Assembly: GCA_027214345.1 (NCBI GenBank)
Contig: JAPWHR010000002.1
Span: 512,301 to 576,300, forward strand
Reading direction: 5' to 3'
DNA length: 64,000 bases
From: Comamonadaceae bacterium G21597-S1
GTDB taxonomy: Bacteria > Pseudomonadota > Gammaproteobacteria > Burkholderiales > Burkholderiaceae_C
The notes under the pieces were generated by a model that was not told the DNA's origin, did no database searches, and saw only the letters and a list, made by a program, of their open reading frames with translations. The position numbers were made by a program, and so were the translations under genes. Of the stretch, positions 27,584 to 38,952 are shown in pieces (the stretch's first letter is position 1; every line of letters begins with the position of its first letter).

Positions 27584-28115
27584 GGGCAGCAACTGCCGAT
27601 GGTGGTGGCATGCATTGCCATGAACGACATCGGTGCCCGGGTAGTTGTCCGCCGGCTACAGAAAGTGGCGCGATTCTTTCTGGTCACCCAGGAAAAGGCA
27701 CCCAGACCGACGCTCGGGCTGCCCGTCTCGCCGCTCCGATGGGGCTCGGCCACACCCGGCATCCGCCCGGTCTGGCGATGCGCCAGCAGCCGGAACTTCC
27801 GAATTCTGAACGGCAACACAATGATGCCGCGATGAACTCCTGCCGGGAGGAACTGCCCCGACGACGCATGTGGGCCTCGATGGCGGCACCATGGTTCGAC
27901 GTACGGGCCCCGCAAGCACTTGGCGCAATGGGTCATTTCGATCGGCCGGTGGATGGCAATCAAGCCGCGATCGTCGAGAGCAGGCCGATGCCTGACTATT
28001 CCCCGCAAAGGGAGCGCCTCCGTAGACCATGGATGCGACCAGACTCTTCGACATCGCCCGCGACGGACACCGACCTCTCCGCCCGCACCCCCATGATGCA
28101 GCAGTATCGGCGGCT
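27584..28115 (+). repeat. Direct repeat, copy A: IclR-like 3' end plus mutS leader and first codons
   Basis: This block is collinear with 38421-38952 (constant offset 10,837-10,838). The first part encodes 'MVVACIAMNDIGAR' and 'RRLQKVARFFLVTQ', matching the C-terminus of the regulator at 37876-38547, but its stop is lost by a T-to-C change. The last part, from ATG 28033, encodes MRPDSSTSPATDTDL and then 'SARTPMMQQY', like the MutS N-terminus, and stops at 28126-28128. The copies have diverged throughout. Confidence 0.85.
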
Positions 28116-28623
28116 GAATTTTCCATAGGCATTTTTCATTGGCAATACGCCTCAGTCAAAGAGGAAGTCAGCCATTAAGTCCCCATTCAGCGCCCCTTCG
28201 TCTCTCGTCAAAAAATGGCCATTTACTGCCCCGTGCCGTGTTGTTGACACCGATCAAGTAACAAGGACCGATATAGGCCCGAATACCCGATTCCTCCACA
28301 ATCGCCGTGTCCCGCGCGAGCTCGCCATTGTGTTCGTCCCCCGACGGCAATACATCGCTCTAATGGGAAGCGGGGGTCGTCACGCCGCGCTCAAGGAGGG
28401 GGAATTTGGGGTGTCCATCGGGGAACCCCCTGCAACGCTGCCCCAGCGTCGCCCCCGCCTGGAGAATTGTCACAAAATGCTGATGCGTTGCCGTCTGTCT
28501 GGAGGCGCTGCCCACGCCTTCCATTTTTGTCATTCAAGGGCAGGCCTCTTTCCCTTGATTTCAGATACAGAAGTTGTCGCGTCACGCCCTGGCCGTGCAT
28601 GTATCTTGCAGTCAGCGTGCGAC
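28116..28623. other. Non-coding gap after repeat copy A
   Basis: About 500 bp with no convincing gene. A 60-codon minus-strand frame (28168-28350) contains 'ESGIRAYIGPCYLIGV', which faintly recalls an amidohydrolase segment and may be a relic, but it is too short to assign. The rest, to the Fic gene stop, shows no promoter, repeat or RNA that I can support. Confidence 0.5.
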
Positions 28624-29766
28624 CTATTGCGTCAACAAGTCGATGTACGGCTGGTAGCTATAGCTGCGGTTCTTTTTCTGTCCGGTCAGTTCGGTGACGA
28701 TACCCTGGTCTTCAAGAATCCTGACCGCCGCGGTAGCCGTGGGAAAACTCGTTTCCAGCCGCTGGCGCACCTTCTCAATCGTGAAGCGCGGCATCATCGG
28801 CAGCAGTTCAAAGAGTCGGTAGCTTGCCGGAGTAGCCTTCGGCGCTTGCAGCAGGCGGCGCCGATCCGTCGCGATCAGGCTCGCGACGGCGACGATGCCG
28901 CGTTCCGCATCGCTGGCAGCAACGGCGACACCCTCCAGAAAAAACGCCACCCAAGCCTCCCAGTCGCCCTCTGATCGCACGGACGACAAGAGCCGGCAAT
29001 ACGCGGTCTGGTGCTGCTTGAGGTAGCCGCTCAGGTACATCAGGGGCTCTGACAACAGGCCCCAGTGCTCCAGCAGCGCGGCGATCAACAGCCTTCCAAT
29101 ACGTCCATTGCCATCCAGAAACGGGTGGATGGTCTCGAACTGTGCATGTACCAGCGCGACGCGCACCAAGGGAGGCAACTCGGTGCGCTCGTCGTGAATG
29201 AAGCGCTCCAGGTTCGCAAGCAGACCGGCCACCTTCTCAGCCGGTGGCGGAACGAATACCGCGTTGCCCGGACGCGTGCCACCAATCCAGTTCTGCGAGC
29301 GGCGCAACTCGCCGGGTTGCTTGCCGGCGCCGCGTGCGCCGTCAAGCAACAGGCGATGTGCTTCGCACAGCAGACGCACGCTGATCGGCAGCCCCGCCGG
29401 GTCGCGCAACTTGTCCTGCACCAGGCGGAACGCACGCAGGTAGTTGGACACTTCTTCCACGTCGTCCGTGTTGCTGACGGCCAGGCCGGCCTCTTCATCG
29501 AACAGATCGGTCAGCGTGGCCTGTGTGCCCTCGATCTGCGAGGTCAGTAGCGCCTCCTTGCGGATGGCACTGTAGAGCAGCCAGTCGACTGAGGGGACCA
29601 GCCCTGTCACCCCCGACAGGCGGGCCAGTGCCAGTTCGGCAAGACGGTTGAGCTCATTGAACGAGTTGGCGTCCAGCACCGGGTCTGCAGGCGGCAGCGG
29701 GTTTGGCACAAACGCCTGAACCGGTTCGCCCATCGTCGTGGAAACAACATGGTTGCCTGTGATGCG

Positions 29767-29772
<6 letters not shown>
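28624..29772 (-). CDS. Fic-domain protein (probable AMP transferase) with C-terminal winged helix
   Basis: A 382-aa protein. Near residues 60-70 'TSQIEGTQATL' holds the class II inhibitory motif (S/T-x-x-x-E-G). The Fic core has 'VRVALVHAQFETIHPFLDGN' and 'GNGRIGRLLIAALLEHWGL', i.e. the complete HPFx(D/E)GNGRxxR active site. The C-terminus 'MPRFTIEKVRQRLETSFP' and 'TATAAVRILEDQGIVTEL' is a winged helix. Fic enzymes usually add AMP to target proteins. The fused DNA-binding domain and paired operator-like repeats over its start suggest autoregulation. A later Met at 29730 is an alternative start that would leave both repeats upstream. Confidence 0.9.
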
Positions 29773-30553
<781 letters not shown>

Positions 30554-30600
30554 CCCGTCTCATCGGCAAGCCTGCGTACGGTCCATCATCACGCCGCGAA

Positions 30601-31404
30601 TCAGCCGTACGTCTTGTCCCCGTACTCCGTCGGCATTGTGGCAAGGGTCCTGAACTGGCTCAGCAGTTCGGCGGTGCCGCGCACCAGCAACTGCGTGTCC
30701 AACCCGACGGCCACAAACAGCGCTCCGAGTTCCAGATAGTGCCTGGACAACGCGACATCGGCGGTCAGGATGCCGGGGGCCTTGCCGGCCTCTCGGATCC
30801 GCACGATCGCGTCTTCGATCACCGATTGAACCGCGGCATGGCCCGCATCACCCACATGCCCCAGAGACGCAGACAGATCCGCCGGGCCGATGAACACGCC
30901 ATCGATGCCTTCGACTGCAAGGATCGCATCGAGGTTCGACATGGCCAGGCGCGTCTCGACTTGCACCAGAAGACAGACCTGCGCATTGGCCTGCTGCGCG
31001 TAACCTGGAATACGGCCCCATCGCGAGGCACGGGCACCGGCCATGCCGCGAATACCGTGGGGCGGGTAACGACAGGCCTGCACCAAGGCACGCGCCTGCT
31101 CGGGCGTGTCCACCATCGGCACGAGCAGGTTGGGCACGCCAAGATCCAGGTATTGCTTGATCAGCGCCGTGTCGCCCACGGGAACACGGCATACCGGCTG
31201 ACTGTCGTAGGCCGCAATCGTCTGCAGGTGGGCCAACATGCATTGCAGATCGTTGGGTGTGTGCTCCCCATCGAACAGCAGCCAGTCAAAGCCTGCGCCC
31301 GCGCAAATCTCTGTGCTCAGGGAATGGATCAGGTTGATCCACAAGCCGATCTGAGGCTGCTTTCTCTGCAGTGCTTGCTTGAAGGTATTGACCGGCAAAT
31401 CCAT
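30601..31404 (-). CDS. HpcH/HpaI-family aldolase
   Basis: A 267-aa class II aldolase starting at 31404 ([20 protein letters not shown]). Metal and substrate motifs are '[16 protein letters not shown]', '[19 protein letters not shown]', '[20 protein letters not shown]', '[15 protein letters not shown]' (metal Glu) and '[14 protein letters not shown]' (metal Asp). These enzymes split 4-hydroxy-2-oxo acids to pyruvate and an aldehyde. It is the last gene of the operon that starts at 36320, so the imported compound is probably converted to such a keto acid. The relatives named 4-hydroxy-2-oxoheptanedioate or 2-keto-3-deoxy-L-rhamnonate aldolase cannot be told apart here. Confidence 0.88.
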   Translation of the reverse strand: MDLPVNTFKQALQRKQPQIGLWINLIHSLSTEICAGAGFDWLLFDGEHTPNDLQCMLAHLQTIAAYDSQPVCRVPVGDTALIKQYLDLGVPNLLVPMVDTPEQARALVQACRYPPHGIRGMAGARASRWGRIPGYAQQANAQVCLLVQVETRLAMSNLDAILAVEGIDGVFIGPADLSASLGHVGDAGHAAVQSVIEDAIVRIREAGKAPGILTADVALSRHYLELGALFVAVGLDTQLLVRGTAELLSQFRTLATMPTEYGDKTYG

Positions 31405-31517
31405 GGTGGCTCTTTCGCAAAGGGGATGATGAGAGACGGACGGCGGCCATCGAGCGGAACGCCAGGCATTGAGCCGCTGGCCGACGATCGGCTGCACGCC
31501 CGGCACCTGGCCTCAAC

Positions 31518-32474
<957 letters not shown>

Positions 32475-32544
32475 TTTGTCTCCTTCGATGGTGGTTCAGG
32501 GGTGGCAGGAAAATGTGGATGGACGTCCGCGCTCAGGTCGCGGC

Positions 32545-33585
32545 TCACGAACGCTTGCGTTGCATGAACGCGACCGCGATGATCACGAAGCCCTGGACGG
32601 CAGCATTGAGATAGACGCTCAGGATGTTGGTGAGATTCAGGATATTCCCGATTACCGACAGCAAGATCGCACCGATGACGGTACCCGCGATCCGCCCATG
32701 GCCGCCCTTGAGCGAGGTGCCGCCGACGATCACCGCAGCAATTGCCTCAAGCTCCCACAGCAGGCCGGTCGTCGGTGAAGCAGACCCCAAGCGCGGAACA
32801 TAGAGCAGTGTGGCGACTCCCACGCAGACACCAAGCAAGGCGTAGGTACAGACCTTGACAAGGTCCACGTCCACGGCCGCATACCGCGCCACCTGCTCGT
32901 TCGAGCCGATGGCGCCGACATAGCGACCGTAGCGCGTATGGTTGAGCAGCAAGGCACCCAGCACCGCAACCAGCAGGAACACCAGAACAGGTATTGGAAT
33001 GCCCAGCAGACGGCCGTAGTACACCGGGCCATACGCACTGGACAAGGCTCCGTCCAGTGTGAGCGCACCACCGTCCGAAAAATAGGTGAGGTAGGCCCGA
33101 TAGATGCCCAGAGTGCCCAACGTCAGGATGAAGGGCTCGATACGGCCCTTGGTGATCGCCAGGCCCTGAAGCAATCCGAATATCGCGCCGAGGCAGATCG
33201 CCAGCAGGCCGCCCACCAACACCGTCTGCCCGGCCGAGCCCAGGTGCGGCGCCAGCGCGTTCATGGCCAGAATCATGGTCCCGGCAATCAGTGCTGCCAT
33301 CGAGCCGACCGACAGATCGATGCCGCCGGAGATGATCACGAAGCTCATGCCGACGGCAATGATGCCGATGAACGCCGTGCGGGTCAGAACATTGAGCAGG
33401 TTGTCAACGGTGGCGAAGTTCGGGTTGAGCATCGCCCCGGCGATGCACAGCAGGATCAGTCCGAGCAACGGCCCGCCCTGGGCTATCCACCGCATCCAGT
33501 CTCCGCCAGCGATGCGCGCGGGTTCAGCCGGCGCGGTGGCCGGGCGGGCAGCCAAAACTCCGCTGTCAGTGCGTACCTGTGGCAT
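32545..33585 (-). CDS. Sugar ABC transporter permease (RbsC family)
   Basis: A 346-aa permease with about ten transmembrane segments. The signature '[24 protein letters not shown]' begins near residue 78 (read as two adjoining motifs), followed by '[20 protein letters not shown]' and '[20 protein letters not shown]'. Its start lies inside the ATPase gene (20-bp overlap), so the two are tightly coupled. It pairs with the binding protein at 31518-32474. Confidence 0.9.
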   Translation of the reverse strand: MPQVRTDSGVLAARPATAPAEPARIAGGDWMRWIAQGGPLLGLILLCIAGAMLNPNFATVDNLLNVLTRTAFIGIIAVGMSFVIISGGIDLSVGSMAALIAGTMILAMNALAPHLGSAGQTVLVGGLLAICLGAIFGLLQGLAITKGRIEPFILTLGTLGIYRAYLTYFSDGGALTLDGALSSAYGPVYYGRLLGIPIPVLVFLLVAVLGALLLNHTRYGRYVGAIGSNEQVARYAAVDVDLVKVCTYALLGVCVGVATLLYVPRLGSASPTTGLLWELEAIAAVIVGGTSLKGGHGRIAGTVIGAILLSVIGNILNLTNILSVYLNAAVQGFVIIAVAFMQRKRS

Positions 33586-35092
33586 GGGATATCAACCTTT
33601 CTTCCGTGAGTTCGTCGGCATGGAGCATGGCCGTGACAGCGCCCGAGCGCATCACCACGACCCGATGGCATAGGCCGATCAGTTCGAGCAGCTCCGACGA
33701 GATCACCACCACGGCGCGACCTTCGCGCGCCAGCGCGGCAATGGCGTGGTAGATCTCGCTCTTGGCACCGACATCGACCCCGCGTGTGGGCTCGTCCAGC
33801 ACAATCAGTCGCGGGTCCGGGTGCAGGAACTTGGCCAATGCGAGCTTTTGCTGGTTGCCACCGGACATCGACGCCGCCGGCAGTGCCGGGTTGCGGCAGC
33901 GAATGCCGAATGCGTCGATCGCATCGGCAAGCGCCTTTTGCTCGGCTTGCCGATGCAGCAAGGGGCGGGCATAACGTTCCAACGCCATCAGGGTAAGGTT
34001 TTCCCGCAGCGCCAGCTCCAGATGCAAGCCCTTCCCCTTGCGATCTTCGCTGAGGTAGGTGATGCCCGCGCGCGCCGCCTCGCGCGGATTGCGTAAGCTG
34101 ACCGACTTCCCGTCGATGAAGACGCCGCCGCCGCTACGCTGGCGCAGACCGATCAGGCCTTCGAACAACTCTGTCCGTCCAGCCCCTACCAGTCCCGCGA
34201 AACCCAGTATTTCGCCGGCAGCCACGTCAAAGCCTGCATCCCGGACCCAGCCCGGCACGCTCAGATTTCGCACCGACAGCAGCGGTGCCGACGCCACCAC
34301 CGGCTTTGCCCGCGGTGGGAACAGGTCCGACATTTCGCGTCCGACCATCAGGTTCGCCATCTCCTTGCGGCCCAGTCCCGCCGCAGCCTGCTGCGCAACG
34401 AAGCGCCCGTCACGCATCACCACTACCTGGTCGGCCAGACGCTCCACCTCGTCGAGCTTGTGCGAGATGTAGATAATGGTCACGCCGCTGGCACGCAATT
34501 CGTCGATCAGCCGGAACAGCGATTCGGTTTCGCCCGGTGTCAAGGTCGCCGTGGGTTCGTCCATGATCAACAGTCGCGCGCGGCGCGATAGCGCCTTGGC
34601 GATCTCCACCAGCTGGCGCTTTGCGACGATCAATTCACGCACCGGCCTGGTTGGAGCCTCGTCCAGGCCGACCATGGCCAGATAGCGCTTCGCCTCGCGA
34701 TTCATCGCGGCATGGTCCAGCCACCAGCCTTTGCAGAGTTCATGGCCCAGAAACATGTTCTGGGCAATCGTCAGATCCTGCGCGAGGTTGAACTCCTGGT
34801 GGATCAGCACCACGCCGCATGTTTCGGCCTCCCGCGAGCTGCGGAAGCGGCACGCCTTTCCGTCGATACGCAACTCGCCACTGTCGGCGGGAACCGTTCC
34901 TGCCAAAATCTTCATCAACGTGGACTTGCCTGCGCCGTTTTCGCCCAGCAGCGCCGTCACGCGGCCCCGCTGCACATCAAAGCGCACATCGTCCAGCACC
35001 TGCACCGGTCCGTAGTTTTTGCCCAGGCCCAGGAACTGCACGTGCACATCGGAAGGCGGTGCAGCCACGGGCTGCATCTCAGAAACAGACAT
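33566..35092 (-). CDS. Sugar ABC transporter ATP-binding protein (RbsA type)
   Basis: A 508-aa double ATPase. First half: '[18 protein letters not shown]' and '[19 protein letters not shown]'. Second half: '[19 protein letters not shown]', '[18 protein letters not shown]' and '[18 protein letters not shown]'. It is standard for importers of monosaccharides. It overlaps the amidohydrolase gene by 14 bp at its start and the permease gene by 20 bp at its end, indicating a single operon. It is only moderately similar to the ATPase at 16424-18013. Confidence 0.92.
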   Translation of the reverse strand: MSVSEMQPVAAPPSDVHVQFLGLGKNYGPVQVLDDVRFDVQRGRVTALLGENGAGKSTLMKILAGTVPADSGELRIDGKACRFRSSREAETCGVVLIHQEFNLAQDLTIAQNMFLGHELCKGWWLDHAAMNREAKRYLAMVGLDEAPTRPVRELIVAKRQLVEIAKALSRRARLLIMDEPTATLTPGETESLFRLIDELRASGVTIIYISHKLDEVERLADQVVVMRDGRFVAQQAAAGLGRKEMANLMVGREMSDLFPPRAKPVVASAPLLSVRNLSVPGWVRDAGFDVAAGEILGFAGLVGAGRTELFEGLIGLRQRSGGGVFIDGKSVSLRNPREAARAGITYLSEDRKGKGLHLELALRENLTLMALERYARPLLHRQAEQKALADAIDAFGIRCRNPALPAASMSGGNQQKLALAKFLHPDPRLIVLDEPTRGVDVGAKSEIYHAIAALAREGRAVVVISSELLELIGLCHRVVVMRSGAVTAMLHADELTEERLISHATGTH

Positions 35093-36320
35093 GGCCGTCT
35101 TTCATCACCATCGCCATGCTGGAATGGTGTTGCAGGATGCCTACGTCCGCCAGCGGGTCACCACGCACCAGCAGCAGGTCAGCCAGATAGCTTTCACGGA
35201 CCAGCCCCGTCGATTGCCCGTTACCCATCAGTTCCGCGCCGACGCTGGTGGCACATACCAGTGCCTCGTGCGCCGAATAGCCCAGGAAGTTCACGAAATG
35301 CGCGATATCGCGCGCGTTGGTGCCCATCGGCGTCAGTGCAAAGCCATAGTCACCGCCCACCACCACGCGCAGGCCGCGTTGGCGCAGTTGCTGGTATGTG
35401 GCCACGCAGCGGTCGAACTTGCGCTGCAGGCCCATGCGCTCGACGGCGGCCTCGTCGAGTCCGAACTTCTCCCGCTCGATCAGTGCGTTGTGCACCAGCC
35501 CGATGGCGGGGCCGACGAACACCGACGACTTGTGTTCATCCAGCAGGTCCAGTGCTTCCTCGTCCGCAAAGTCACAGTGGTAGATGCAGTCGATGCCCGC
35601 CCGTACCGCCTGCTTGACGCTCTCGCTGCTACGCGCATGGGCGACCGTGGTCTTGCCGAACTTGCGCGCGATCTCGACGAAGGCGTCCAGCTCGTCGGTA
35701 CACAAGGGGCTGCGTTCGGCCCTGACATGCGGGACGAACTCGTCTCCCGAGATATTGATCTTCAGGTTGTCGACGCCTTCGCGAATGCACAGCCGTACCG
35801 CCTGGCGCATCGCGATGGGTCCGTCGGCGATCAATCCGAATCCATGGCGCTCCTGGTGCAGCTGGCGTTCGTCGCCCAGCCCGCCGGTCACGGTCAGCTC
35901 CGGACTGGCGGCGCGTAGCCGCGGGCCTGCCAACTGGCCCGCGTCGATCGCGTTGCGCAAGGCCACGTCGATGCGCAGGCGCGCCGAGGCCGCCGAGAAC
36001 GCGCTGGTAAAGCCATGGCGCAGCAGCAAGGTGGCGTTGGCCGCCGAGGCCAGTACATGGTCTTCGGGGGGGATATTGCCCAGGTCCGCGTTGGTCGATG
36101 GGCCGGTAAACGACAAGTGGCAATGTCCTTCCACCATGCCGGGCATCAATGTGCAACCAGTCCCGTCGATGAACTGCTGCGCAGCGCTGGCTTCATTTCG
36201 CAGCTTGCCGGGAACTTCGTGGATACGGGCAATGTGCCGACCGTCGATCAACACATCGGTTGCGCGGGGCACCGGATGGTCGCGGTCCCACAAAAGGGCG
36301 TTTTCAATCAAGGTCAACAT
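35079..36320 (-). CDS. Metal-dependent amidohydrolase family protein
   Basis: A 413-aa amidohydrolase. 'GCTLMPGMVEGHCHLSFTG' carries the first metal HxH, 'GVDNLKINISGDE' the bridging Lys, 'KTTVAHARSSESVKQAV' and 'GIDCIYHCDFADEEAL' the two His, and 'VVVGGDYGFALTPMGTN' the catalytic Asp. The N- and C-terminal beta-sandwich is typical of the imidazolonepropionase/Xaa-Pro dipeptidase-like branch. It is cytoplasmic, with no signal peptide. First gene of the operon (amidohydrolase, ATPase, permease, binding protein, aldolase), it would open a cyclic amide, lactone or similar ring in the imported compound. Confidence 0.87.
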   Translation of the reverse strand: MLTLIENALLWDRDHPVPRATDVLIDGRHIARIHEVPGKLRNEASAAQQFIDGTGCTLMPGMVEGHCHLSFTGPSTNADLGNIPPEDHVLASAANATLLLRHGFTSAFSAASARLRIDVALRNAIDAGQLAGPRLRAASPELTVTGGLGDERQLHQERHGFGLIADGPIAMRQAVRLCIREGVDNLKINISGDEFVPHVRAERSPLCTDELDAFVEIARKFGKTTVAHARSSESVKQAVRAGIDCIYHCDFADEEALDLLDEHKSSVFVGPAIGLVHNALIEREKFGLDEAAVERMGLQRKFDRCVATYQQLRQRGLRVVVGGDYGFALTPMGTNARDIAHFVNFLGYSAHEALVCATSVGAELMGNGQSTGLVRESYLADLLLVRGDPLADVGILQHHSSMAMVMKDGHVCF

Positions 36321-36547
36321 GGCGGTTGTGCATTGGGTTGGTGAGACGCAGTATCTCGACCGGGCTGACCTTGCTCAATCCAGGAATGAACCCGATACTT
36401 CAGCCAAAGAGAAATGTAGGGAATTCACCCATGCTTTTATTCCACCAATAGAGAAATATGAGTTATCCGATGCCGAAGCCGGCATAGACTTGCGGCTGCG
36501 GCAGGCAGTGTCACGCAGTGTTGCAGCCGCCAACCGACCTGGACCCC

Positions 36548-37879
36548 ATGGAAAGTCTTTCACGAATTGCCGAACTGCTGTCGTGTTTCGAAAGCCGCGC
36601 CCACTGGCCGGTCGGCGAGTTGCTGACGCAACAGCAGATTCCGACGTCAACGGGTTACAAGCTGATCAAGGCCCTGCAATCGCGCGGCCTGCTGTCCAGC
36701 CCGGGACGCGGCGTGCTGACCCTGGGCCCGGCCGCGCAGGCCTTCTTCTACGCGCCGGTCAAACATGTCCCCGCCCCGGTGACCGCTCCAGCCTGGGCGC
36801 GCGGAGGATACGGGCGCACCGACCGACCGGCGGTATCACGGGTTGCGCAATGGAACAACGGCCTGCTGAACCTGGTCGACACCGAACGCTTTCGCAAGCC
36901 ACCACCCTATGTGGTGGGGTTTGCCAATGCCTCCCTGTCCAATCCATGGCGCGTTGCCATGGTCGGCAGCCTGACGGCAGCCGCTCGGCGCCAGCGTGAT
37001 GTAGCACAGCTCGTGGTGCGCGACGCGCACGATGATCCCGAACTGCAGGTCGCACAGTTGCAGGAGATGCGTGCGCAGGGAATCGACCTGCTCATCCTGA
37101 GCGCGGCGGCCGGCAGCGACCCGCGACTCGATGCCGCGGTATCCGAACTGGCGACCCGGGGACTGCCGATCATCGGCATCGACCGGCACTGCGGCGGGCC
37201 CGAGGATATGGTGTCATTCGTCACGGCCTCCGACCTGGTGATCGGCCGCGTGAGCGCTTTGTGGCTGGCCGAACTCCTCGGCGGCAAGGGCTGCGTCCTG
37301 ATGCTGTGCGGGCGCAGAGACGCCAGCCCTTGCCAGATGCGGTTGCAAGCCGCAAAGGAAGTCTTCAGTCTGCATCCGCAGATCGAGATCGTGGGCATCG
37401 AATTCACCGATTGGCAGGCCGTCCAAGCCCAAGCTGCGGTCAGCCGCATGCTGACGTCAGGGCAGGTTCCCGACGGTGTCTGGAGCGACTCAGGACTGCA
37501 AAGCATCGGCTCGCTGCAGGCCTTCGCCGCCGCGGGTTTCCGCAAGGGGGCGATTCCACCGCATACCGGCGGCGACATCAACATCATGTACAAGACGGCC
37601 TTGCAGATGCGCGTGCCGCTGTGCGCGCTCGACTACCCTGCTGCCATGGGTGCACTGGCCTTTCAGACCGCGCTCGAAACCTTGTCCGGTCGACAGGTTC
37701 CGCGCCGTGTGGAAACCAACCTGGAAGTCGTGGTTTCCCGGGGTCATGAGACGACCTCGGTAAGGGCAGACGTGCTGGCTGAGGAGAAGGTCCGCTGGGA
37801 TCGCGAAAACGATTTCGTGCACGCCGCTGGCTGGATTCCTGCAGCCATGCGCACCAGGCCCCGGCCCGCTGTCCCATGA
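36548..37879 (+). CDS. Hybrid regulator: IclR-type winged helix plus periplasmic-binding-protein-like sensor
   Basis: A 443-aa protein from ATG 36548 (MESLSRIAELLSCFESRAHW); a GTG at 36518 is possible. Residues 1-60 are an IclR-type winged helix: 'VGELLTQQQIPTSTGYKLI' and 'KALQSRGLLSSPGRGVLTLG'. From about residue 110 it becomes a type I sugar-binding-protein fold: 'YVVGFANASLSNPWRVAMVG', 'GIDLLILSAAAGSDPRLDAA', 'LPIIGIDRHCGGPEDMVSF' and 'GVWSDSGLQSIGSLQAFAAA'. No signal peptide is present, so it is a cytoplasmic sensor. It is divergent from the amidohydrolase operon, which it probably controls. The stop overlaps the next regulator by 4 bp. Confidence 0.83.
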   Translation: MESLSRIAELLSCFESRAHWPVGELLTQQQIPTSTGYKLIKALQSRGLLSSPGRGVLTLGPAAQAFFYAPVKHVPAPVTAPAWARGGYGRTDRPAVSRVAQWNNGLLNLVDTERFRKPPPYVVGFANASLSNPWRVAMVGSLTAAARRQRDVAQLVVRDAHDDPELQVAQLQEMRAQGIDLLILSAAAGSDPRLDAAVSELATRGLPIIGIDRHCGGPEDMVSFVTASDLVIGRVSALWLAELLGGKGCVLMLCGRRDASPCQMRLQAAKEVFSLHPQIEIVGIEFTDWQAVQAQAAVSRMLTSGQVPDGVWSDSGLQSIGSLQAFAAAGFRKGAIPPHTGGDINIMYKTALQMRVPLCALDYPAAMGALAFQTALETLSGRQVPRRVETNLEVVVSRGHETTSVRADVLAEEKVRWDRENDFVHAAGWIPAAMRTRPRPAVP

Positions 37880-38547
37880 GCCAGGCCGCTGCGATGGAGG
37901 CGGTGCGCCGCTTTCATGATGTCCTGATCCTGGTCTCGCGCGAGCCTGTGCGCACCGCGTACGAAGTCGCGCAGCGGCTGGACATCCCGCTGAGTTCAGC
38001 GTACGCGCTGATCGCCGAAATGGAGCGGCTGGCATGCCTGACACGGGACGAGAGCGGCTATCTCCTGACCGGAACCCGTACCCACCAGATGGGACTGGCG
38101 GCCAGCGGCCTGCAGGTGCCGGCGCAGCACCTGGCGCCGCTGGTGCGCTATCTGCGTGATCACACCGGAGAGACCGCGTTCACCGCGCGCTGGACCGACC
38201 GGCTGGTGGTGGGGACAGTGGCCACGGGTTCGTCTGCACAGCATGTCGCCGTGCAGCCGTTCCAGACATTTGAGGCGTTGGCGCAGGAACCGGACGCCGC
38301 CTCTGGGGAAGTGTGGCGCATCGCCGCCCTCGACCCACTGGCACACGAATCCACGCAAGGCAAGCGCACACCCGTCGACCTGCACCTGTTGCCATTGAAG
38401 CACGAGCCAGACACGCCCGTACGGCAGCAACTCCTGATGGTCGTGGCATGCATTGCGACGACCGACAGCGGGGCCAGGGAAATCGCCCGCCGGCTTCAGG
38501 AGGTGACGCGCTTCTTTATGGTCACGCAGAACAGGCGCCCAGACTGA
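37876..38547 (+). CDS. IclR-like transcriptional regulator
   Basis: A 223-aa protein. N-terminal winged helix '[20 protein letters not shown]' and '[18 protein letters not shown]', then a compact IclR-like effector domain '[20 protein letters not shown]', '[15 protein letters not shown]' and '[17 protein letters not shown]'. It is shorter than typical IclR proteins (about 250). It is coupled to the hybrid regulator through ATGA at 37876-37879. Its last codons lie inside repeat copy B; the matching relic in copy A (27584-28115) has lost its stop. Confidence 0.82.
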   Translation: MSQAAAMEAVRRFHDVLILVSREPVRTAYEVAQRLDIPLSSAYALIAEMERLACLTRDESGYLLTGTRTHQMGLAASGLQVPAQHLAPLVRYLRDHTGETAFTARWTDRLVVGTVATGSSAQHVAVQPFQTFEALAQEPDAASGEVWRIAALDPLAHESTQGKRTPVDLHLLPLKHEPDTPVRQQLLMVVACIATTDSGAREIARRLQEVTRFFMVTQNRRPD

Positions 38548-38952
38548 CGCTCGGGCTTCCAGTCTGCCCGCTCCGACTGGGATCCACCACGCTCGGCCTC
38601 AACCCGGTCGGTCGATGAACCAGAAGCCAGAAAATCCGAGCTCTGAACAACAAGGAAAATGGAGTCGTGGTGAATTCCTGTGTGGATGTACCGACCGACG
38701 AGGCGTGATGCCCTCGATCGGGGCAACATGGTTCGACGCGCGGCCCCCACAGGAACCTGTCGCAATGGGCTCCTTCTATCGCTCGGTCGATAGCGGTCAT
38801 GCCGCGATAATCCAGAGCAACCCAAAGGCTGACTTTTCTCCGCAATGTGCAAGCCTACGTAGGCCATTGATGCGACCAGACACTTCAACACCACCCGTAC
38901 CTGAAGCCGACCTCCCCGCCCACACCCCCATGATGCAGCAGTACCTGCGCAT
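38421..38952 (+). repeat. Direct repeat, copy B: IclR-like 3' end plus mutS leader and first codons
   Basis: This is the intact partner of 27584-28115, in the same orientation. It includes the stop of the IclR-like gene (38547), a 322-bp mutS leader and the first 28 codons of mutS. Conservation of the ATG at 38870 and of the following codons between the copies supports that start for MutS. Confidence 0.85.

Noticed and set aside
28168-28350. Possible amidohydrolase relic on the minus strand
   Set aside because: Only about 20 residues look familiar and the frame is 60 codons. Not enough to call a gene.
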